Assembly: GCF_900114605.1 (NCBI RefSeq)
Contig: NZ_FOTP01000003.1
Span: 744,001-808,000 of the forward strand
Origin: Bradyrhizobium sp. NFR13
GTDB lineage: Bacteria > Pseudomonadota > Alphaproteobacteria > Rhizobiales > Xanthobacteraceae
Length of the DNA stretch: 64,000 nt
Direction: 5' to 3'
Numbering within the stretch: the stretch's first letter is position 1; each line of letters starts with the position of its first letter. This document shows positions 35,806 to 44,756 of this stretch, in pieces. The position numbers were made by a program, and so were the translations under genes. The notes beneath the pieces were generated by a model that ran no database searches, was not told where the DNA came from, and saw only the letters and a program-made list of their open reading frames with translations.

Positions 35806-37836
35806 TTATGCCGCCCGGACAGAGTCCAGGAATTTGCCAACTTCGAGCTTGAGCCGCGCGCTTTCGCCAGACAGCGACTGCGCCGCGGACAGCACCTGCG
35901 TCGAGGCCGATCCGGTCTCGCTGGCGCCGCGCTGTACATCGGTGATGTTCGACGTGACCTGCATCGTGCCCTGCGCTGCCTGCTGAACGTTGCGCGAGAT
36001 TTCCTGGGTTGCTGCGCCCTGCTGTTCGACCGCTGAAGCGATGGTCGAGGCGATCTCGGACATGCGGCCGATGGTGTCACCAATCTCCTTGATGGCGCCG
36101 ACCGATTCTTCGGTCGCGGTCTGGATACTGCTGATCTGCTGGCTGATATCGCCCGTCGCCTTGGCCGTCTGTTCGGCCAGCGCCTTCACTTCGGATGCAA
36201 CAACCGCAAAGCCGCGGCCGGCATCGCCGGCGCGCGCCGCTTCGATGGTGGCGTTGAGCGCCAGCAGGTTTGTCTGGCCGGCAATGGTGTTGATGAGCTC
36301 GACGACATCGCCGATCCGGGCCGCTGCCTTGGCGAGCTCAGTTACGCGGTCGTTGGTCTTGCGCGCCTGCGCAACGGCCGAGTTGGCGATGTCAGCCGAT
36401 TCCTGCACTTGCCGGCTGATCTCGTTCACCGAGGACGACATTTCCTCGGTCGACGACGCCACCGCCTGCACATTGGTCGAAGCCTCGTTCGACGCAGCAG
36501 CGACGGCAGCCGTCAATTCCTTGGCCTGTTCGGCAGTCGCCGTCAGCGCGCCCGCAGATCCCTCGAGCTGAGACGATGCCGACGAGACATTATCGACGAT
36601 GTTGCCGACGGCCCGTTCGAACGTATCTGCAAGCTCGACCATTTCGCGCTTGCGCGACGCCATCGTCAGATTGTCCTGATCGAGGCGCGCCGCGGCTTCA
36701 TCGCGCGCTTTCTGTTCGGCGTTTGCTCGAATGACCGTAACCGTCTTGGCGATATCGCCGATTTCGTCGCCGCGCTTGGCACCGGGTATCACGACATCGA
36801 GATCGCCAGCCGCCATCTTGCCCATGGCGCCGTTTAGACGCGTCATCGGCCGGGCAACGCCGATGAAGGAGAACACCATGGTGCAGATCAGGACCAGCAC
36901 GACCGCTAGTCCAAGTGCGAGATTGACCTGGCCGGAGCGTGCCATTTCCTCGGCGGCTTGAGCCCGGGCCTCTCCAACCGCAGCCTTGGCCGACGATACC
37001 GATTGCGCGACCAGTTGAGATGCCGCCGCAGCGGTGGGCGTGATCTTGGTACGGACGATATCGGTCTTCTGGTCGTTGTTGCTGATCGCTTCATCGGTGG
37101 CCGTCATGAACTTCTTCATGTCGGCACCGAGCTGGATCAAGCCGTTCTGCACCAGTTCGCTGTCCTCGAACACGCTGGCCTTGGCCAGCGCGTCGGTCAG
37201 CACCTTGGCCCGGGTGAGAATCTGGCCCTTCTGCGTCACTTCGTTCATCGACGCATAGCGCCATGCAGCTGCCTGCACAGCGTTGATGGCATTGTCCGCG
37301 ATCTTGAGCTGTCCATCGACTTCAGGCCAGTTCGTCGCCTCGGTCACGGCAGTGGTGAGGCGCATCTGGTCGAGATGCCGGTTCCAGTCGATCACGGCGA
37401 CGTTGCGGTTGCGATAGAATTCGAGCAGCTTCTTCTGCAGACCGACGATCTCGTCGGCAGCAGCGACATAGGCTGACGTCAGCGATTTGATCTTCGCGAA
37501 ATTGTCTTTGTATTCCTGCCTGGTCGCCAGGGCGGACGCGGCATCGATGATGCGATCCTGCGCAGCTTTCGCCGCCTTGATCTCGGCCGCGCTCTTGTCG
37601 ATCTCGGGTGTCGTGATGGCCATGCGCAAGCCTTGACTGGCCAGCTGCATGGCGCGCATCTGGCCGTCGGCCTCCATCGCGCTATCGGCGATTTTCTGCT
37701 GCACATCGGCCAGACGATTGACCTCCGAGATCGCGCTCTCGGTCCTCATCTGGTTTGCGACAACGCCTGCCGAGAGCAAGATGCCAACGAGACCGGCAAG
37801 CCCCAATTTGTTGCCGACGCTGTTGATCTTGATCAT
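35806..37836 (-). CDS. methyl-accepting chemotaxis protein (5 of 5 in tandem)
   Basis: This 676-residue receptor has helix 1 at about residues 11-28 and a long helical sensor of about 275 residues, probably of the HBM type. Helix 2 is [19 protein letters not shown], followed by HAMP ([19 protein letters not shown]) and the same signalling bundle as receptor 4. It ends FLDSVRAA and lacks a CheR-binding tail. The ATG at 37836 gives [13 protein letters not shown]; the open frame continues upstream without family similarity. It is the first receptor transcribed and neighbours the glutamate transporter operon, 308 bases away. Taxis to amino acids is an attractive but untested reading. Confidence 0.92.
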   Translation of the reverse strand: MIKINSVGNKLGLAGLVGILLSAGVVANQMRTESAISEVNRLADVQQKIADSAMEADGQMRAMQLASQGLRMAITTPEIDKSAAEIKAAKAAQDRIIDAASALATRQEYKDNFAKIKSLTSAYVAAADEIVGLQKKLLEFYRNRNVAVIDWNRHLDQMRLTTAVTEATNWPEVDGQLKIADNAINAVQAAAWRYASMNEVTQKGQILTRAKVLTDALAKASVFEDSELVQNGLIQLGADMKKFMTATDEAISNNDQKTDIVRTKITPTAAAASQLVAQSVSSAKAAVGEARAQAAEEMARSGQVNLALGLAVVLVLICTMVFSFIGVARPMTRLNGAMGKMAAGDLDVVIPGAKRGDEIGDIAKTVTVIRANAEQKARDEAAARLDQDNLTMASRKREMVELADTFERAVGNIVDNVSSASSQLEGSAGALTATAEQAKELTAAVAAASNEASTNVQAVASSTEEMSSSVNEISRQVQESADIANSAVAQARKTNDRVTELAKAAARIGDVVELINTIAGQTNLLALNATIEAARAGDAGRGFAVVASEVKALAEQTAKATGDISQQISSIQTATEESVGAIKEIGDTIGRMSEIASTIASAVEQQGAATQEISRNVQQAAQGTMQVTSNITDVQRGASETGSASTQVLSAAQSLSGESARLKLEVGKFLDSVRAA

Positions 37837-38144
37837 GCGATGCACTTTCCGGAGAAGGGCCGAGGGGCAGGACACGCGCGCAAGCACGGCTCGCGCAGCC
37901 TCGGCTCGGGTCGTTGGAAGACGGTCAGAGAAGCATAGAGGCAGAGGCTGAGAACGTGGCGACACGGGTTGTCCGTGAGGACAAAGACCCGATCGCTCCG
38001 GTGGAGTTCAATCAGCGGACCAACAGGCCCTCGCCCTCACGGTTGAAGGATACCACTTCATTTCTGACACATTCGTTAATTGCCCCGTCACGCAGCATTC
38101 AAGAACCTGCATAAACATGAGGCACGAGCACCGCACTGTATGCG
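37837..38144. other. intergenic region between chemoreceptor array and glt operon, no gene seen
   Basis: These 308 bases separate the last glt gene, whose transcripts enter from the right, from chemoreceptor 5. The region should contain the receptor promoter and the end of the glt mRNA. No convincing terminator hairpin, promoter consensus or coding frame was recognised. Confidence 0.45.
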
Positions 38145-38882
38145 TTAGTGCGAGAGGATCTTCGACAGGAAGTGCTGCGCGCGATCACTGCGCGGATGGC
38201 CGAAAAAGTCATCCTTCTGCGCGTCCTCAACGATCTCACCGGCATCCATGAAGATGACGCGGTTGGCGACCTTCTTGGCGAAGCCCATTTCGTGGGTCAC
38301 CACCATCATGGTCATGCCTTCCTTGGCGAGTTCGACCATGACATCGAGCACTTCGTTAATCATTTCGGGATCGAGCGCCGAGGTCGGTTCATCGAACAGC
38401 ATGCAGATCGGGTCCATCACCAGCGCGCGCGCGATGGCGACGCGCTGCTGCTGACCGCCGGAGAGCTGGCCGGGATATTTCTGCGCATGCGCTGTCAGGC
38501 CGACGCGCTCCAGCATCTTCATCGCCTTGGCCTGCGCCGCATCTTCGGAACGGCCGAGCACGATGGTCTGGCCGAGACACAGATTCTCGACGATCTTCAG
38601 ATGCGGAAACAGTTCGAAGTGCTGGAACACCATGCCGACGCGCGAACGCAGCTTCGGCAGGTCCTTCTTCATCGTCGTGACATTCAGTCCATCGACCATG
38701 ATGGTGCCCTCCTGCACGGGCTCCAGCGCATTCACGGTCTTGATCAGCGTCGACTTGCCCGAGCCCGAAGGACCGCAGACGACGACCACCTCACCTTTCT
38801 CGACCGTTGTCGTGCAGTTCTTCAGCACCTGGAACTGCGGGTTGTACCACTTGCTGACTTTTTCGATGGTGATCATGGGCAT
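38145..38882 (-). CDS. gltL: glutamate/aspartate ABC transporter ATP-binding protein
   Basis: This 245-residue ATPase of the polar amino acid family has Walker [10 protein letters not shown] (about residues 36-44), signature [13 protein letters not shown], Walker [14 protein letters not shown] and the H-loop in VVTHEMGFA. It drives the GltJ-GltK permease in the inner membrane. The gene lies 45 bases after gltK and completes the order gltI-gltJ-gltK-gltL, the same as in E. coli. Amino acid specificity comes mainly from the GltI assignment. Confidence 0.9.
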   Translation of the reverse strand: MPMITIEKVSKWYNPQFQVLKNCTTTVEKGEVVVVCGPSGSGKSTLIKTVNALEPVQEGTIMVDGLNVTTMKKDLPKLRSRVGMVFQHFELFPHLKIVENLCLGQTIVLGRSEDAAQAKAMKMLERVGLTAHAQKYPGQLSGGQQQRVAIARALVMDPICMLFDEPTSALDPEMINEVLDVMVELAKEGMTMMVVTHEMGFAKKVANRVIFMDAGEIVEDAQKDDFFGHPRSDRAQHFLSKILSH

Positions 38883-38927
38883 GATGAGCGACCGACAGTT
38901 TGAGGCAAAGATTGAAAGCGAAAGTGG

Positions 38928-39620
38928 CTAGCGGATGATACTGATGCGCTTCTGCAAGCGCTTCACGAAGAACGAGGCGGTGAAGCAGATCACGAAATAG
39001 ACCAGCGCCGCGAACAGATACATTTCAGTGAGACGGCCGTCCCGCTGCGCGACCTTGGACGCCGCACCCAGAAAATCGGTGATCGACAGCACGTAAACCA
39101 GTGACGTGTCCTGGAACAGTACGATGGTCTGGGTGAAGATCACCGGCAGCATGTTGCGGAATGCCTGCGGCAGCACGACGTGGCGCATCACTTCACGATA
39201 GTTGAGACCGATGGCGTAACCCGCCATCACCTGCCCCCGCGGAACCGACTGGATGCCGGCGCGCATGATCTCGGAGAAATAGGCCGCCTCGAACAGCGTG
39301 AAGGTGACGATGGTCGAGGCATAGGCACCGACCTGCACCGGCTGGTCGGCCCGGATGATCCACTGCCCGACATAGGGCATCAGGAAGTAGAACAGGAAAA
39401 TCACCAGCACGAGCGGAAGCGAACGCATCAGATTGACGTAGCTCACCGCAAAGCCCGACAGCACGGCACTGGACGACAGCCGCATCATAGCAATCAAGGT
39501 GCCGAGGATGAGGCCGAAGACGGTCGCAATCGCCGTCAGCGTGAGGGTAAACACCATGCCCTGCTGAAACAGGTAGGGCAGGCTGCGCCAGATGACGTCG
39601 TAATCGAAATTGCTGAACAT
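38928..39620 (-). CDS. gltK: glutamate/aspartate ABC transporter permease GltK
   Basis: This 230-residue His/Glu/Gln/Arg-type amino acid permease (HisM class) has about five membrane helices and the EAA loop QVMAGYAIGLNYREVMRHVVLPQAFRN, written here for its key positions G-L-x(5)-M and the Pro-Gln-Ala end. It pairs with GltJ, whose stop lies only three bases upstream, to form the heterodimeric channel. The C-terminus KRLQKRISIIR is basic and cytoplasmic. Position and class make it the GltK equivalent. Confidence 0.88.
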   Translation of the reverse strand: MFSNFDYDVIWRSLPYLFQQGMVFTLTLTAIATVFGLILGTLIAMMRLSSSAVLSGFAVSYVNLMRSLPLVLVIFLFYFLMPYVGQWIIRADQPVQVGAYASTIVTFTLFEAAYFSEIMRAGIQSVPRGQVMAGYAIGLNYREVMRHVVLPQAFRNMLPVIFTQTIVLFQDTSLVYVLSITDFLGAASKVAQRDGRLTEMYLFAALVYFVICFTASFFVKRLQKRISIIR

Positions 39621-39623
39621 CGC

Positions 39624-40355
39624 TTATTTCCCCCCGCTGAAGCCGGGGATCGCGAGGCGCTTTTCTATCATGCGCATTACGATCGTCACGACGGCACTGA
39701 GGACGAGGTAGATGGCAGCTGCAGCCGAGAAAGCCTCGAACACCTGGAACGAAAATTCCTGCATGGACCGCGCCCGGGCCGTTAGTTCAAGCACACCGAT
39801 GGTCAGCGCCGGCGCTGTGTTCTTGATGGTGTTGAGAAATTCGGAGGTCAGCGGCGGGAAGATGATACGATAGGCCAGCGGCAGCAGGATGTAGCGATAG
39901 GTCTGCCAGGTGGTGAGACCGATGGCCGTGCCGGCCATGCGCTGGCCCTTTGGCAGCGCGTTGATGCCGGCGGTGATCTGCGCGGCGACACGCGACGACA
40001 TATAGAAGCCAAGCCCGAGCATCGCGGCGATGAACGGCCCGTTGCGCAGTTGCTTGATCCAGATGCCGAGATCGCCGGGCAAAAGTTCGGGAATGACGAA
40101 GAACCAGATGAACAGCTGCACCAGCAGCGGAATGTTGCGGAACATCTCGATATAGGCATTGCCGACAAACACCGCCCAGCGCGCAGGTAGGGTCCGCATG
40201 ATGCCGATCAGAGAGCCCATCACGAACGCGATGAACCAGGCACAGAGTGCGAGCAGGATCGTGACCTGAAGGCCGCTCATCAGCGAGCCAAAATAGGTCC
40301 CCGTCGCATCAGGCGTCTGATCCCAGAAGATTCCCCAATTCCAGTTATAGTTCAC
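39624..40355 (-). CDS. gltJ: glutamate/aspartate ABC transporter permease GltJ
   Basis: This 243-residue permease begins MNYNWNWGIFWDQTPDATGTYF, an opening very like E. coli GltJ. It has several membrane helices and the EAA loop MAGTAIGLTTWQTYRYILLPLAYR (about residues 145-168). It is the partner of GltK, three bases downstream. It follows gltI after a 92-base gap that contains a 29-base palindrome, so its expression may be lower than that of the binding protein. The class and the neighbourhood agree with acidic amino acid uptake. Confidence 0.88.
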   Translation of the reverse strand: MNYNWNWGIFWDQTPDATGTYFGSLMSGLQVTILLALCAWFIAFVMGSLIGIMRTLPARWAVFVGNAYIEMFRNIPLLVQLFIWFFVIPELLPGDLGIWIKQLRNGPFIAAMLGLGFYMSSRVAAQITAGINALPKGQRMAGTAIGLTTWQTYRYILLPLAYRIIFPPLTSEFLNTIKNTAPALTIGVLELTARARSMQEFSFQVFEAFSAAAAIYLVLSAVVTIVMRMIEKRLAIPGFSGGK

Positions 40356-40408
40356 GCATTCACCCCCACGCGCCGTCCACGCGAAAACCTGGCAACCTCA
40401 GGCAGAAA

Positions 40409-40437
40409 CCCATGCAATGGCCGGGCCATTGCATGGG
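40409..40437 (-). promoter_or_regulatory. intercistronic stem-loop after gltI
   Basis: CCCATGCAATGGCC and GGCCATTGCATGGG are perfect 14-base complements with a single-base centre. The element lies 11 bases after the gltI stop and 54 bases before gltJ. Hairpins at this place in binding-protein operons usually protect the upstream mRNA or partly terminate it, so that the binding protein exceeds the permease. Confidence 0.7.
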
Positions 40438-40447
40438 CAAGGTCGTC

Positions 40448-41365
40448 TTAGTTGGCTGCGTAGGCGTCGGGATCAGGCGAATCCGACGGGCTGGCGAACG
40501 CTTTCTTCTGCTCGGCTCCCATCGGAACGTTCAGATTGAGGCCCTTGGGCGGGATCTTCTGCGTGAACCACTTGTCATAGATCTTGGCGCCTTCCGGGCT
40601 CTTGTAGAGCTCGGCAGTGGCCGCATCGACAACCTTCTTGAACGGCGCATCGTCCTTGCGGAGCATGATGCCGTAGGGCTCAGCTTTCGAGAACGCGTCC
40701 TTGGAGATCACATAGGCGCTCGGATCGCGCGCACCGGCAGCAAGGCTGGCAAGCAGGATGTCATCCATCACGAAGGCCACAGCACGGTCGGTCTCGACCA
40801 TCAGGAATGCCTCGGCGTGATCCTTGGCGGGAATGACGTTGATGCCGAGATTGCGGGCGGCATTGGCCTCGGTCAGCTGCTTGATGTTGGTGGTGCCGGA
40901 GGTTGAGACCACCGACTTGCCCTTGAGATCGTCGATCTTGTCGAGCTTGCTGGCCTTCTTCGAGACGAAGCGACTGGCGGTCAGGAAGTGCGTATTGGTG
41001 AAGGCAACCTGCTTCTGGCGATCGGCATTATTGGTGGTCGAGCCGCATTCGAGGTCGACGGTGCCGTTGGCAATCAGCGGAATACGGGTGGCCGAGGTGA
41101 CCGGATTGAGCTTGACCTCGATCTTGTCGTTCTTCAGCTCTTTCTTCACCGCATCGACGATCTTGTAGCAGATGTCCATGGCGAAGCCGACGGGCTTCTG
41201 ATTGTCATCCAGATAAGAAAACGGCACCGAGGAATCGCGGAAGCCGATGGTGATGGCGCCGGTGTCCTTGATCTTCTTGAGCGTGCCGGTGAGCTCCTGA
41301 GCGCCCGCCTGCGTCGTGCAGACCGCCGCGGCGATCATGGTCCCCAACAGAAAAATTCGTTTCAT
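40448..41365 (-). CDS. gltI: glutamate/aspartate-binding periplasmic protein
   Basis: This 305-residue protein has a signal peptide (MKRIFLLGTMIAAAVCTT, cleavage after the alanines near residue 23). Its mature body is close, from memory, to E. coli GltI: GFRDSSVPFSYLDDN, the signature LECGSTTNNADRQKQVAF, VVSTSGTT and AVAFVMDD all match. It captures glutamate and aspartate for GltJKL. The ATG at 41365 is preceded by GGAGAGGG at good spacing and gives a standard signal sequence. A longer frame adds only six residues. A possible sigma-54 promoter lies about 80 bases upstream. Confidence 0.92.
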   Translation of the reverse strand: MKRIFLLGTMIAAAVCTTQAGAQELTGTLKKIKDTGAITIGFRDSSVPFSYLDDNQKPVGFAMDICYKIVDAVKKELKNDKIEVKLNPVTSATRIPLIANGTVDLECGSTTNNADRQKQVAFTNTHFLTASRFVSKKASKLDKIDDLKGKSVVSTSGTTNIKQLTEANAARNLGINVIPAKDHAEAFLMVETDRAVAFVMDDILLASLAAGARDPSAYVISKDAFSKAEPYGIMLRKDDAPFKKVVDAATAELYKSPEGAKIYDKWFTQKIPPKGLNLNVPMGAEQKKAFASPSDSPDPDAYAAN

Positions 41366-41445
41366 AGTCCCTCTCCTCAACACAGTCCGATCTCACGCCG
41401 AACGACTCTCTTTCCGAGCGTCCCGGCGCGACCGCCCGGGATGCT

Positions 41446-41461
41446 TGCACAATCGGGGCCA
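41446..41461 (-). promoter_or_regulatory. possible sigma-54 promoter of the glt transporter operon
   Basis: On the minus strand TGGCCCCGATTGTGCA fits the -24/-12 pattern with the required GG-N10-GC spacing but departs from consensus at three positions. The predicted start near 41435 leaves a leader of about 70 bases to gltI. It is weaker than the sites before the NitT/TauT operon and gltB. Confidence 0.4.
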
Positions 41462-41526
41462 AAACGGAATTGCCCGATCGGAGGACAACGGTTTGTTCTG
41501 AGCTCCCGTTCCCCTACAACCCGGTC

Positions 41527-42945
41527 ATGAGCAATGCCCTGCATGCGCTTTGTGACACAGGTGCCGCCCGCGCCACGGAAAAGATCGATGATATCAGCCA
41601 TCCCGGGCTGGTGATCGCCACCACGATCCTGGCCTCCAGCCTGGCCTTTATCGACGGGTCGGTGGTGAATGTCGGACTTCCTGCCATTGCCGCGAGTTTT
41701 CAGGCCGATGCCACCGACCTGCAATGGGTGATCAATGCCTATCTGTTGCCGCTCAGTGCACTTCTTTTGCTCGGCGGTGCAGCAGGCGACCGCTTCGGCC
41801 GCCGCAAACTCCTGATTTGCGGCGTTGGTCTGTTTGCCCTGGCCTCGCTGGCCTGCGCTGTGGCGCCCAGCCTGCGTCTGCTGCTGGCCGCGCGTTTCCT
41901 TCAGGGTGTCAGCGCAGCGATACTGATGCCGAACAGTCTGGCGATCCTCGGCCAGACGTTTTCCGGCGAAGCCAAGGGGCGCGCCGTCGGCATCTGGGCC
42001 GCCAGCGGCGCTGCTGCTGGCGCACTCGGCCCAGTGTTGGGCGGATGGCTGATCGACATCGGCAGCTGGCATCTCATCTTTCTCATCAATGTGCCGATCG
42101 CGCTGGTCGCGATCGCGCTTGCGTGGCTTGGCATCCCCCGCGATCGACATGAGGGCGATGAACCGCTCGATAGTTTCGGTGCCATCCTCGCGACTGCGGG
42201 ACTTGGCCTGACTACCTGGAGTCTGACCGAAGCTACGTCACATGATTGGACGGGTTTCACACTTGGCGCGCTCGTCGCAGGCCTCCTGCTCTTGCTTGTG
42301 TTCGTGTGGGTCGAGGGCCGTAAGGGCGAACGCGCAATGATGCCGCTCGCATTATTCGGGTCAGCGAGCTTCGTCGGCCTGACGCTACTGACGTTCCTGT
42401 TGTACGGCGCACTCGGTGGGCTGTTCGTCCTGATGCCTTTTCTCCTGATCGAAGCCGCCGGCTACACAGCGACACAAGCCGGTGCCGCGCTGCTGCCTTT
42501 GCCGCTTGTCATCTCTTTGACATCGCCGCTCGCTGGTTCGCTCTCGGCCAGAACCGGCCCGCGGATCTTGTTGACGCTTGGGCCCGTCATCGTCTCGTTG
42601 GGCTTTCTGCTCGCGCTCCGGATCGGTCCCGACACGAGCTACTGGACCAGCGTCCTTCCCGCCATGATCGTCATCGCCATTGGCATGGCCGGTGCCGTCG
42701 CGCCTCTGACCACGGCCGTGCTGATGTCAGTCGACGCGCGCCATACGGGGTCTGCCTCCGGCTTCAACAGCGCGGTCGCACGCACCGGCGGGCTTGTGGT
42801 CACGGCGCTGATCGGATCGGTCATGGCGGCAAAGGGACCAGCGCTAATTAGCGCATTTGCCACAGCGACGGTCGCAGGCGCCGTGCTTTGCGTCGCAGCC
42901 GCGCTCAGCGCGTTCCTGCTGATAGCGGCGCAGCCGCAGCCGTGA
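41527..42945 (+). CDS. DHA2-family (14-helix) MFS exporter
   Basis: This 472-residue transporter belongs to the EmrB/QacA drug:proton antiporter branch. FIDGSVVNVGLPAIAASF in helix 1 is the DHA2 motif D1. DRFGRRK in the first cytoplasmic loop is MFS motif A. PVLGGWLID in helix 5 is the antiporter motif C. About 14 hydrophobic helices are visible. Members pump hydrophobic drugs or metabolites out of the cell. The ATG at 41527 was chosen as the first in-frame start before the conserved N-terminus. It is divergent from the glt operon, and its last 41 bases overlap the end of the convergent PuuD-like gene. Confidence 0.88.
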   Translation: MSNALHALCDTGAARATEKIDDISHPGLVIATTILASSLAFIDGSVVNVGLPAIAASFQADATDLQWVINAYLLPLSALLLLGGAAGDRFGRRKLLICGVGLFALASLACAVAPSLRLLLAARFLQGVSAAILMPNSLAILGQTFSGEAKGRAVGIWAASGAAAGALGPVLGGWLIDIGSWHLIFLINVPIALVAIALAWLGIPRDRHEGDEPLDSFGAILATAGLGLTTWSLTEATSHDWTGFTLGALVAGLLLLLVFVWVEGRKGERAMMPLALFGSASFVGLTLLTFLLYGALGGLFVLMPFLLIEAAGYTATQAGAALLPLPLVISLTSPLAGSLSARTGPRILLTLGPVIVSLGFLLALRIGPDTSYWTSVLPAMIVIAIGMAGAVAPLTTAVLMSVDARHTGSASGFNSAVARTGGLVVTALIGSVMAAKGPALISAFATATVAGAVLCVAAALSAFLLIAAQPQP

Positions 42946-43726
42946 AGGCCCCGCGTTGCCTGCGGGCAGCCACCGCCTCACCGAAGGCCTGAAAAAGCGT
43001 GCGGTTGATCGGATTGATCTGCGGGTCATATTCGGCGTGCCATTGGACACCAAGCGCGAAGCTCGGCGCATCGGCAATGCGAATGGCCTCGATGGTGCCA
43101 TCCTCGGCAATGCCCTCGATCACCACTCGCTCGCCAGGGATGTCGATGCCCTGACCGTGCAGGGAATTGACTGTGATGGTATCGCGCCCCAACAGGCTGG
43201 CGAAGGTGCCGTTGCTGGTCAGATGCACGTCGTGGCGATCGGCGAAAACGACGGCAGGGTCGGGATGGATTTCACCATTCTCCAGCCGCGGCATGCGATG
43301 ATTGATGCGGCCGGGAATCTCGCGGATCTCGGGGTGAAGCGAACCGCCGAACGCTACGTTCATCTCTTGCAATCCGCGACAGATTCCGAAAATTGGCACG
43401 CCGCGCGCCACACAGGCTTCGATCATGGAGAGAGCGACCGCATCGCGGCCATTGTCGTAAGGTTCATGGCGGACATGAGCTTCCATGCCGAACCGGGTTG
43501 GATGGACATTGGCACGGGCGCCAGTGAGCAGGATGCCATCGACCAGATCGAGCACCTGGCCGATATCGGTGACGTCAGGAGTGCCGGCAAACATCATCGG
43601 CAGGGCATTGGCCACTTCCGCGACCGCACGAAGGTTGTTTTCTCCGACCGCCTGGACGGAGAACCTGTTCTCAATGCGATACGCGTTGCCGATCACGCCG
43701 ATTACCGGCCGGGTCTTCGTTGGCAT
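42905..43726 (-). CDS. gamma-glutamyl-GABA hydrolase-like class I glutamine amidotransferase (PuuD type)
   Basis: This 273-residue enzyme has the class I amidotransferase triad: the nucleophile cysteine in PIFGICRGLQEMN (about residue 118), and the His-x-Glu pair in GVQWHAEYDPQ (about residue 238). The segments NSLHGQGID and LNVAFGG-like NVAFGGSLH fit peptidase C26 members such as PuuD, which frees GABA from gamma-glutamyl-GABA in putrescine breakdown. No other put or puu gene is nearby, so its substrate is not certain. Its 3' end overlaps the convergent MFS gene by 41 bases. Confidence 0.82.
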   Translation of the reverse strand: MPTKTRPVIGVIGNAYRIENRFSVQAVGENNLRAVAEVANALPMMFAGTPDVTDIGQVLDLVDGILLTGARANVHPTRFGMEAHVRHEPYDNGRDAVALSMIEACVARGVPIFGICRGLQEMNVAFGGSLHPEIREIPGRINHRMPRLENGEIHPDPAVVFADRHDVHLTSNGTFASLLGRDTITVNSLHGQGIDIPGERVVIEGIAEDGTIEAIRIADAPSFALGVQWHAEYDPQINPINRTLFQAFGEAVAARRQRGAFTAAAAPLSAGTR

Positions 43727-43901
43727 CAGCTTCCGGTCGAAAAGTCCTAGACCATTGAGCTATAGCCGAGTCATCACCCGAAAACGACTGGTTCCGAAAC
43801 AAAACTGTCATTAAGCGGAGCATTCGGGAAAGAAACGTCTCCGGATGCCTGAAAAGGCACCAATCTGGCACCGTTCGGAGGATTTATCTGACGGTTTTGG
43901 A

Positions 43902-43976
43902 TGGTGGGCGCGACAGGGATCGAACCTGTGACCCCTTCCATGTCAAGGAAGTGCTCTCCCGCTGAGCTACGCGCCC
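43902..43976 (-). tRNA. tRNA-Val, anticodon GAC
   Basis: Reading the minus strand, a full cloverleaf can be drawn. The acceptor GGGCGCG pairs with CGCGCCC, the D stem GCTC with GAGC, and the anticodon stem CTTCC with GGAAG around TTGACAT, so the anticodon is GAC. The T stem ACAGG pairs with CCTGT around TTCGATC. The 3' CCA is encoded (43902-43904). It decodes GUC and GUU valine codons. It sits between the PuuD-like gene and cpdR, both on the same strand. Confidence 0.97.
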
Positions 43977-44104
43977 TAAGAACCGGTCGTTACGGGTGTG
44001 GGGTCTATAACGGGTCAAACCCGGACAAGCAAGGATGCCGAACAGCCAATCCTTGCCTCATTCGCAGGAAAATCCAAGAAACTCGGCAAGAAAGCCGGCT
44101 GCCC

Positions 44105-44464
44105 TCAGGCCGCCAGCATCTTGTTCACTTCGCTGACCAATTCGCGCAGGTGGACAGGCTTGGCCAGCACCTTGGCGTTTTTCGGCGCTTCCGAGTCGGA
44201 ATTGAGCGCTACGGCAGCAAAGCCGGTGATGAACATGATCTTGATGTCGGGGTCGAGCTCGCTGGCGCGGCGCGCCAGTTCGATCCCGTCCATCTCCGGC
44301 ATCACGATGTCCGTTAGAAGCATTTCAAAGGGTTCCTCGCGGAGTCTCTGATAGGCTGACATCCCGTTATCGTGGTGCGACACCTGAAAACCGGCGTTTT
44401 CCAACGCCTTCACCAGGAAGCGGCGCATGTCGTTGTCGTCTTCTGCGAGAAGGATTTTGTGCAT
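44105..44464 (-). CDS. cpdR: CpdR-type single-domain response regulator
   Basis: This 119-residue receiver protein has the acidic pocket EDDND (residues 8-12), the phosphoacceptor Asp52 in LLTDIVMPEMDG, a conserved Thr in FITGFAA and Lys in KVLAKPVHL. The long identical-looking segments (ILLAEDDNDMRRFLVKALENAG and KNAKVL, given here in part) match the CpdR proteins of Caulobacter, Sinorhizobium and Brucella as I remember them. Unphosphorylated CpdR targets ClpXP to cell-cycle substrates such as CtrA-pathway factors; CckA-ChpT phosphorylation switches it off. The ATG at 44464 was chosen because the receiver fold begins there. Confidence 0.9.
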   Translation of the reverse strand: MHKILLAEDDNDMRRFLVKALENAGFQVSHHDNGMSAYQRLREEPFEMLLTDIVMPEMDGIELARRASELDPDIKIMFITGFAAVALNSDSEAPKNAKVLAKPVHLRELVSEVNKMLAA

Positions 44465-44756
44465 GGCGATTGGACGTCGAACCTGAATGAGAGGACCTGT
44501 TCGCCCACTAAGCCCGAGGTCTGGTAAATTTCGGGTGAAGGTGATCAGTGCAGGCCGTGCATAAGCGTCCCAGGATGGTGCGCCAGAACGCCCTGAAACA
44601 CAACAAATGAGCGCGTTTCTCACGATCGTCATGCCTGCGGAAGGTTTTTAACTTGGCAGACTTGTTTTGGTTATCGACAATGCCGCCTCACAAAGCGCCG
44701 GTTTTCTGCCAGACTGGGCAAACCGAAGAAGGCGGCTGCAGGGACGATGCGCGACG

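Noticed and set aside
27614..37836. Possibility that the five similar receptors reflect an assembly duplication
   Set aside because: The sensor halves and the intergenic regions differ throughout, so the copies are real genes, not repeated contigs.
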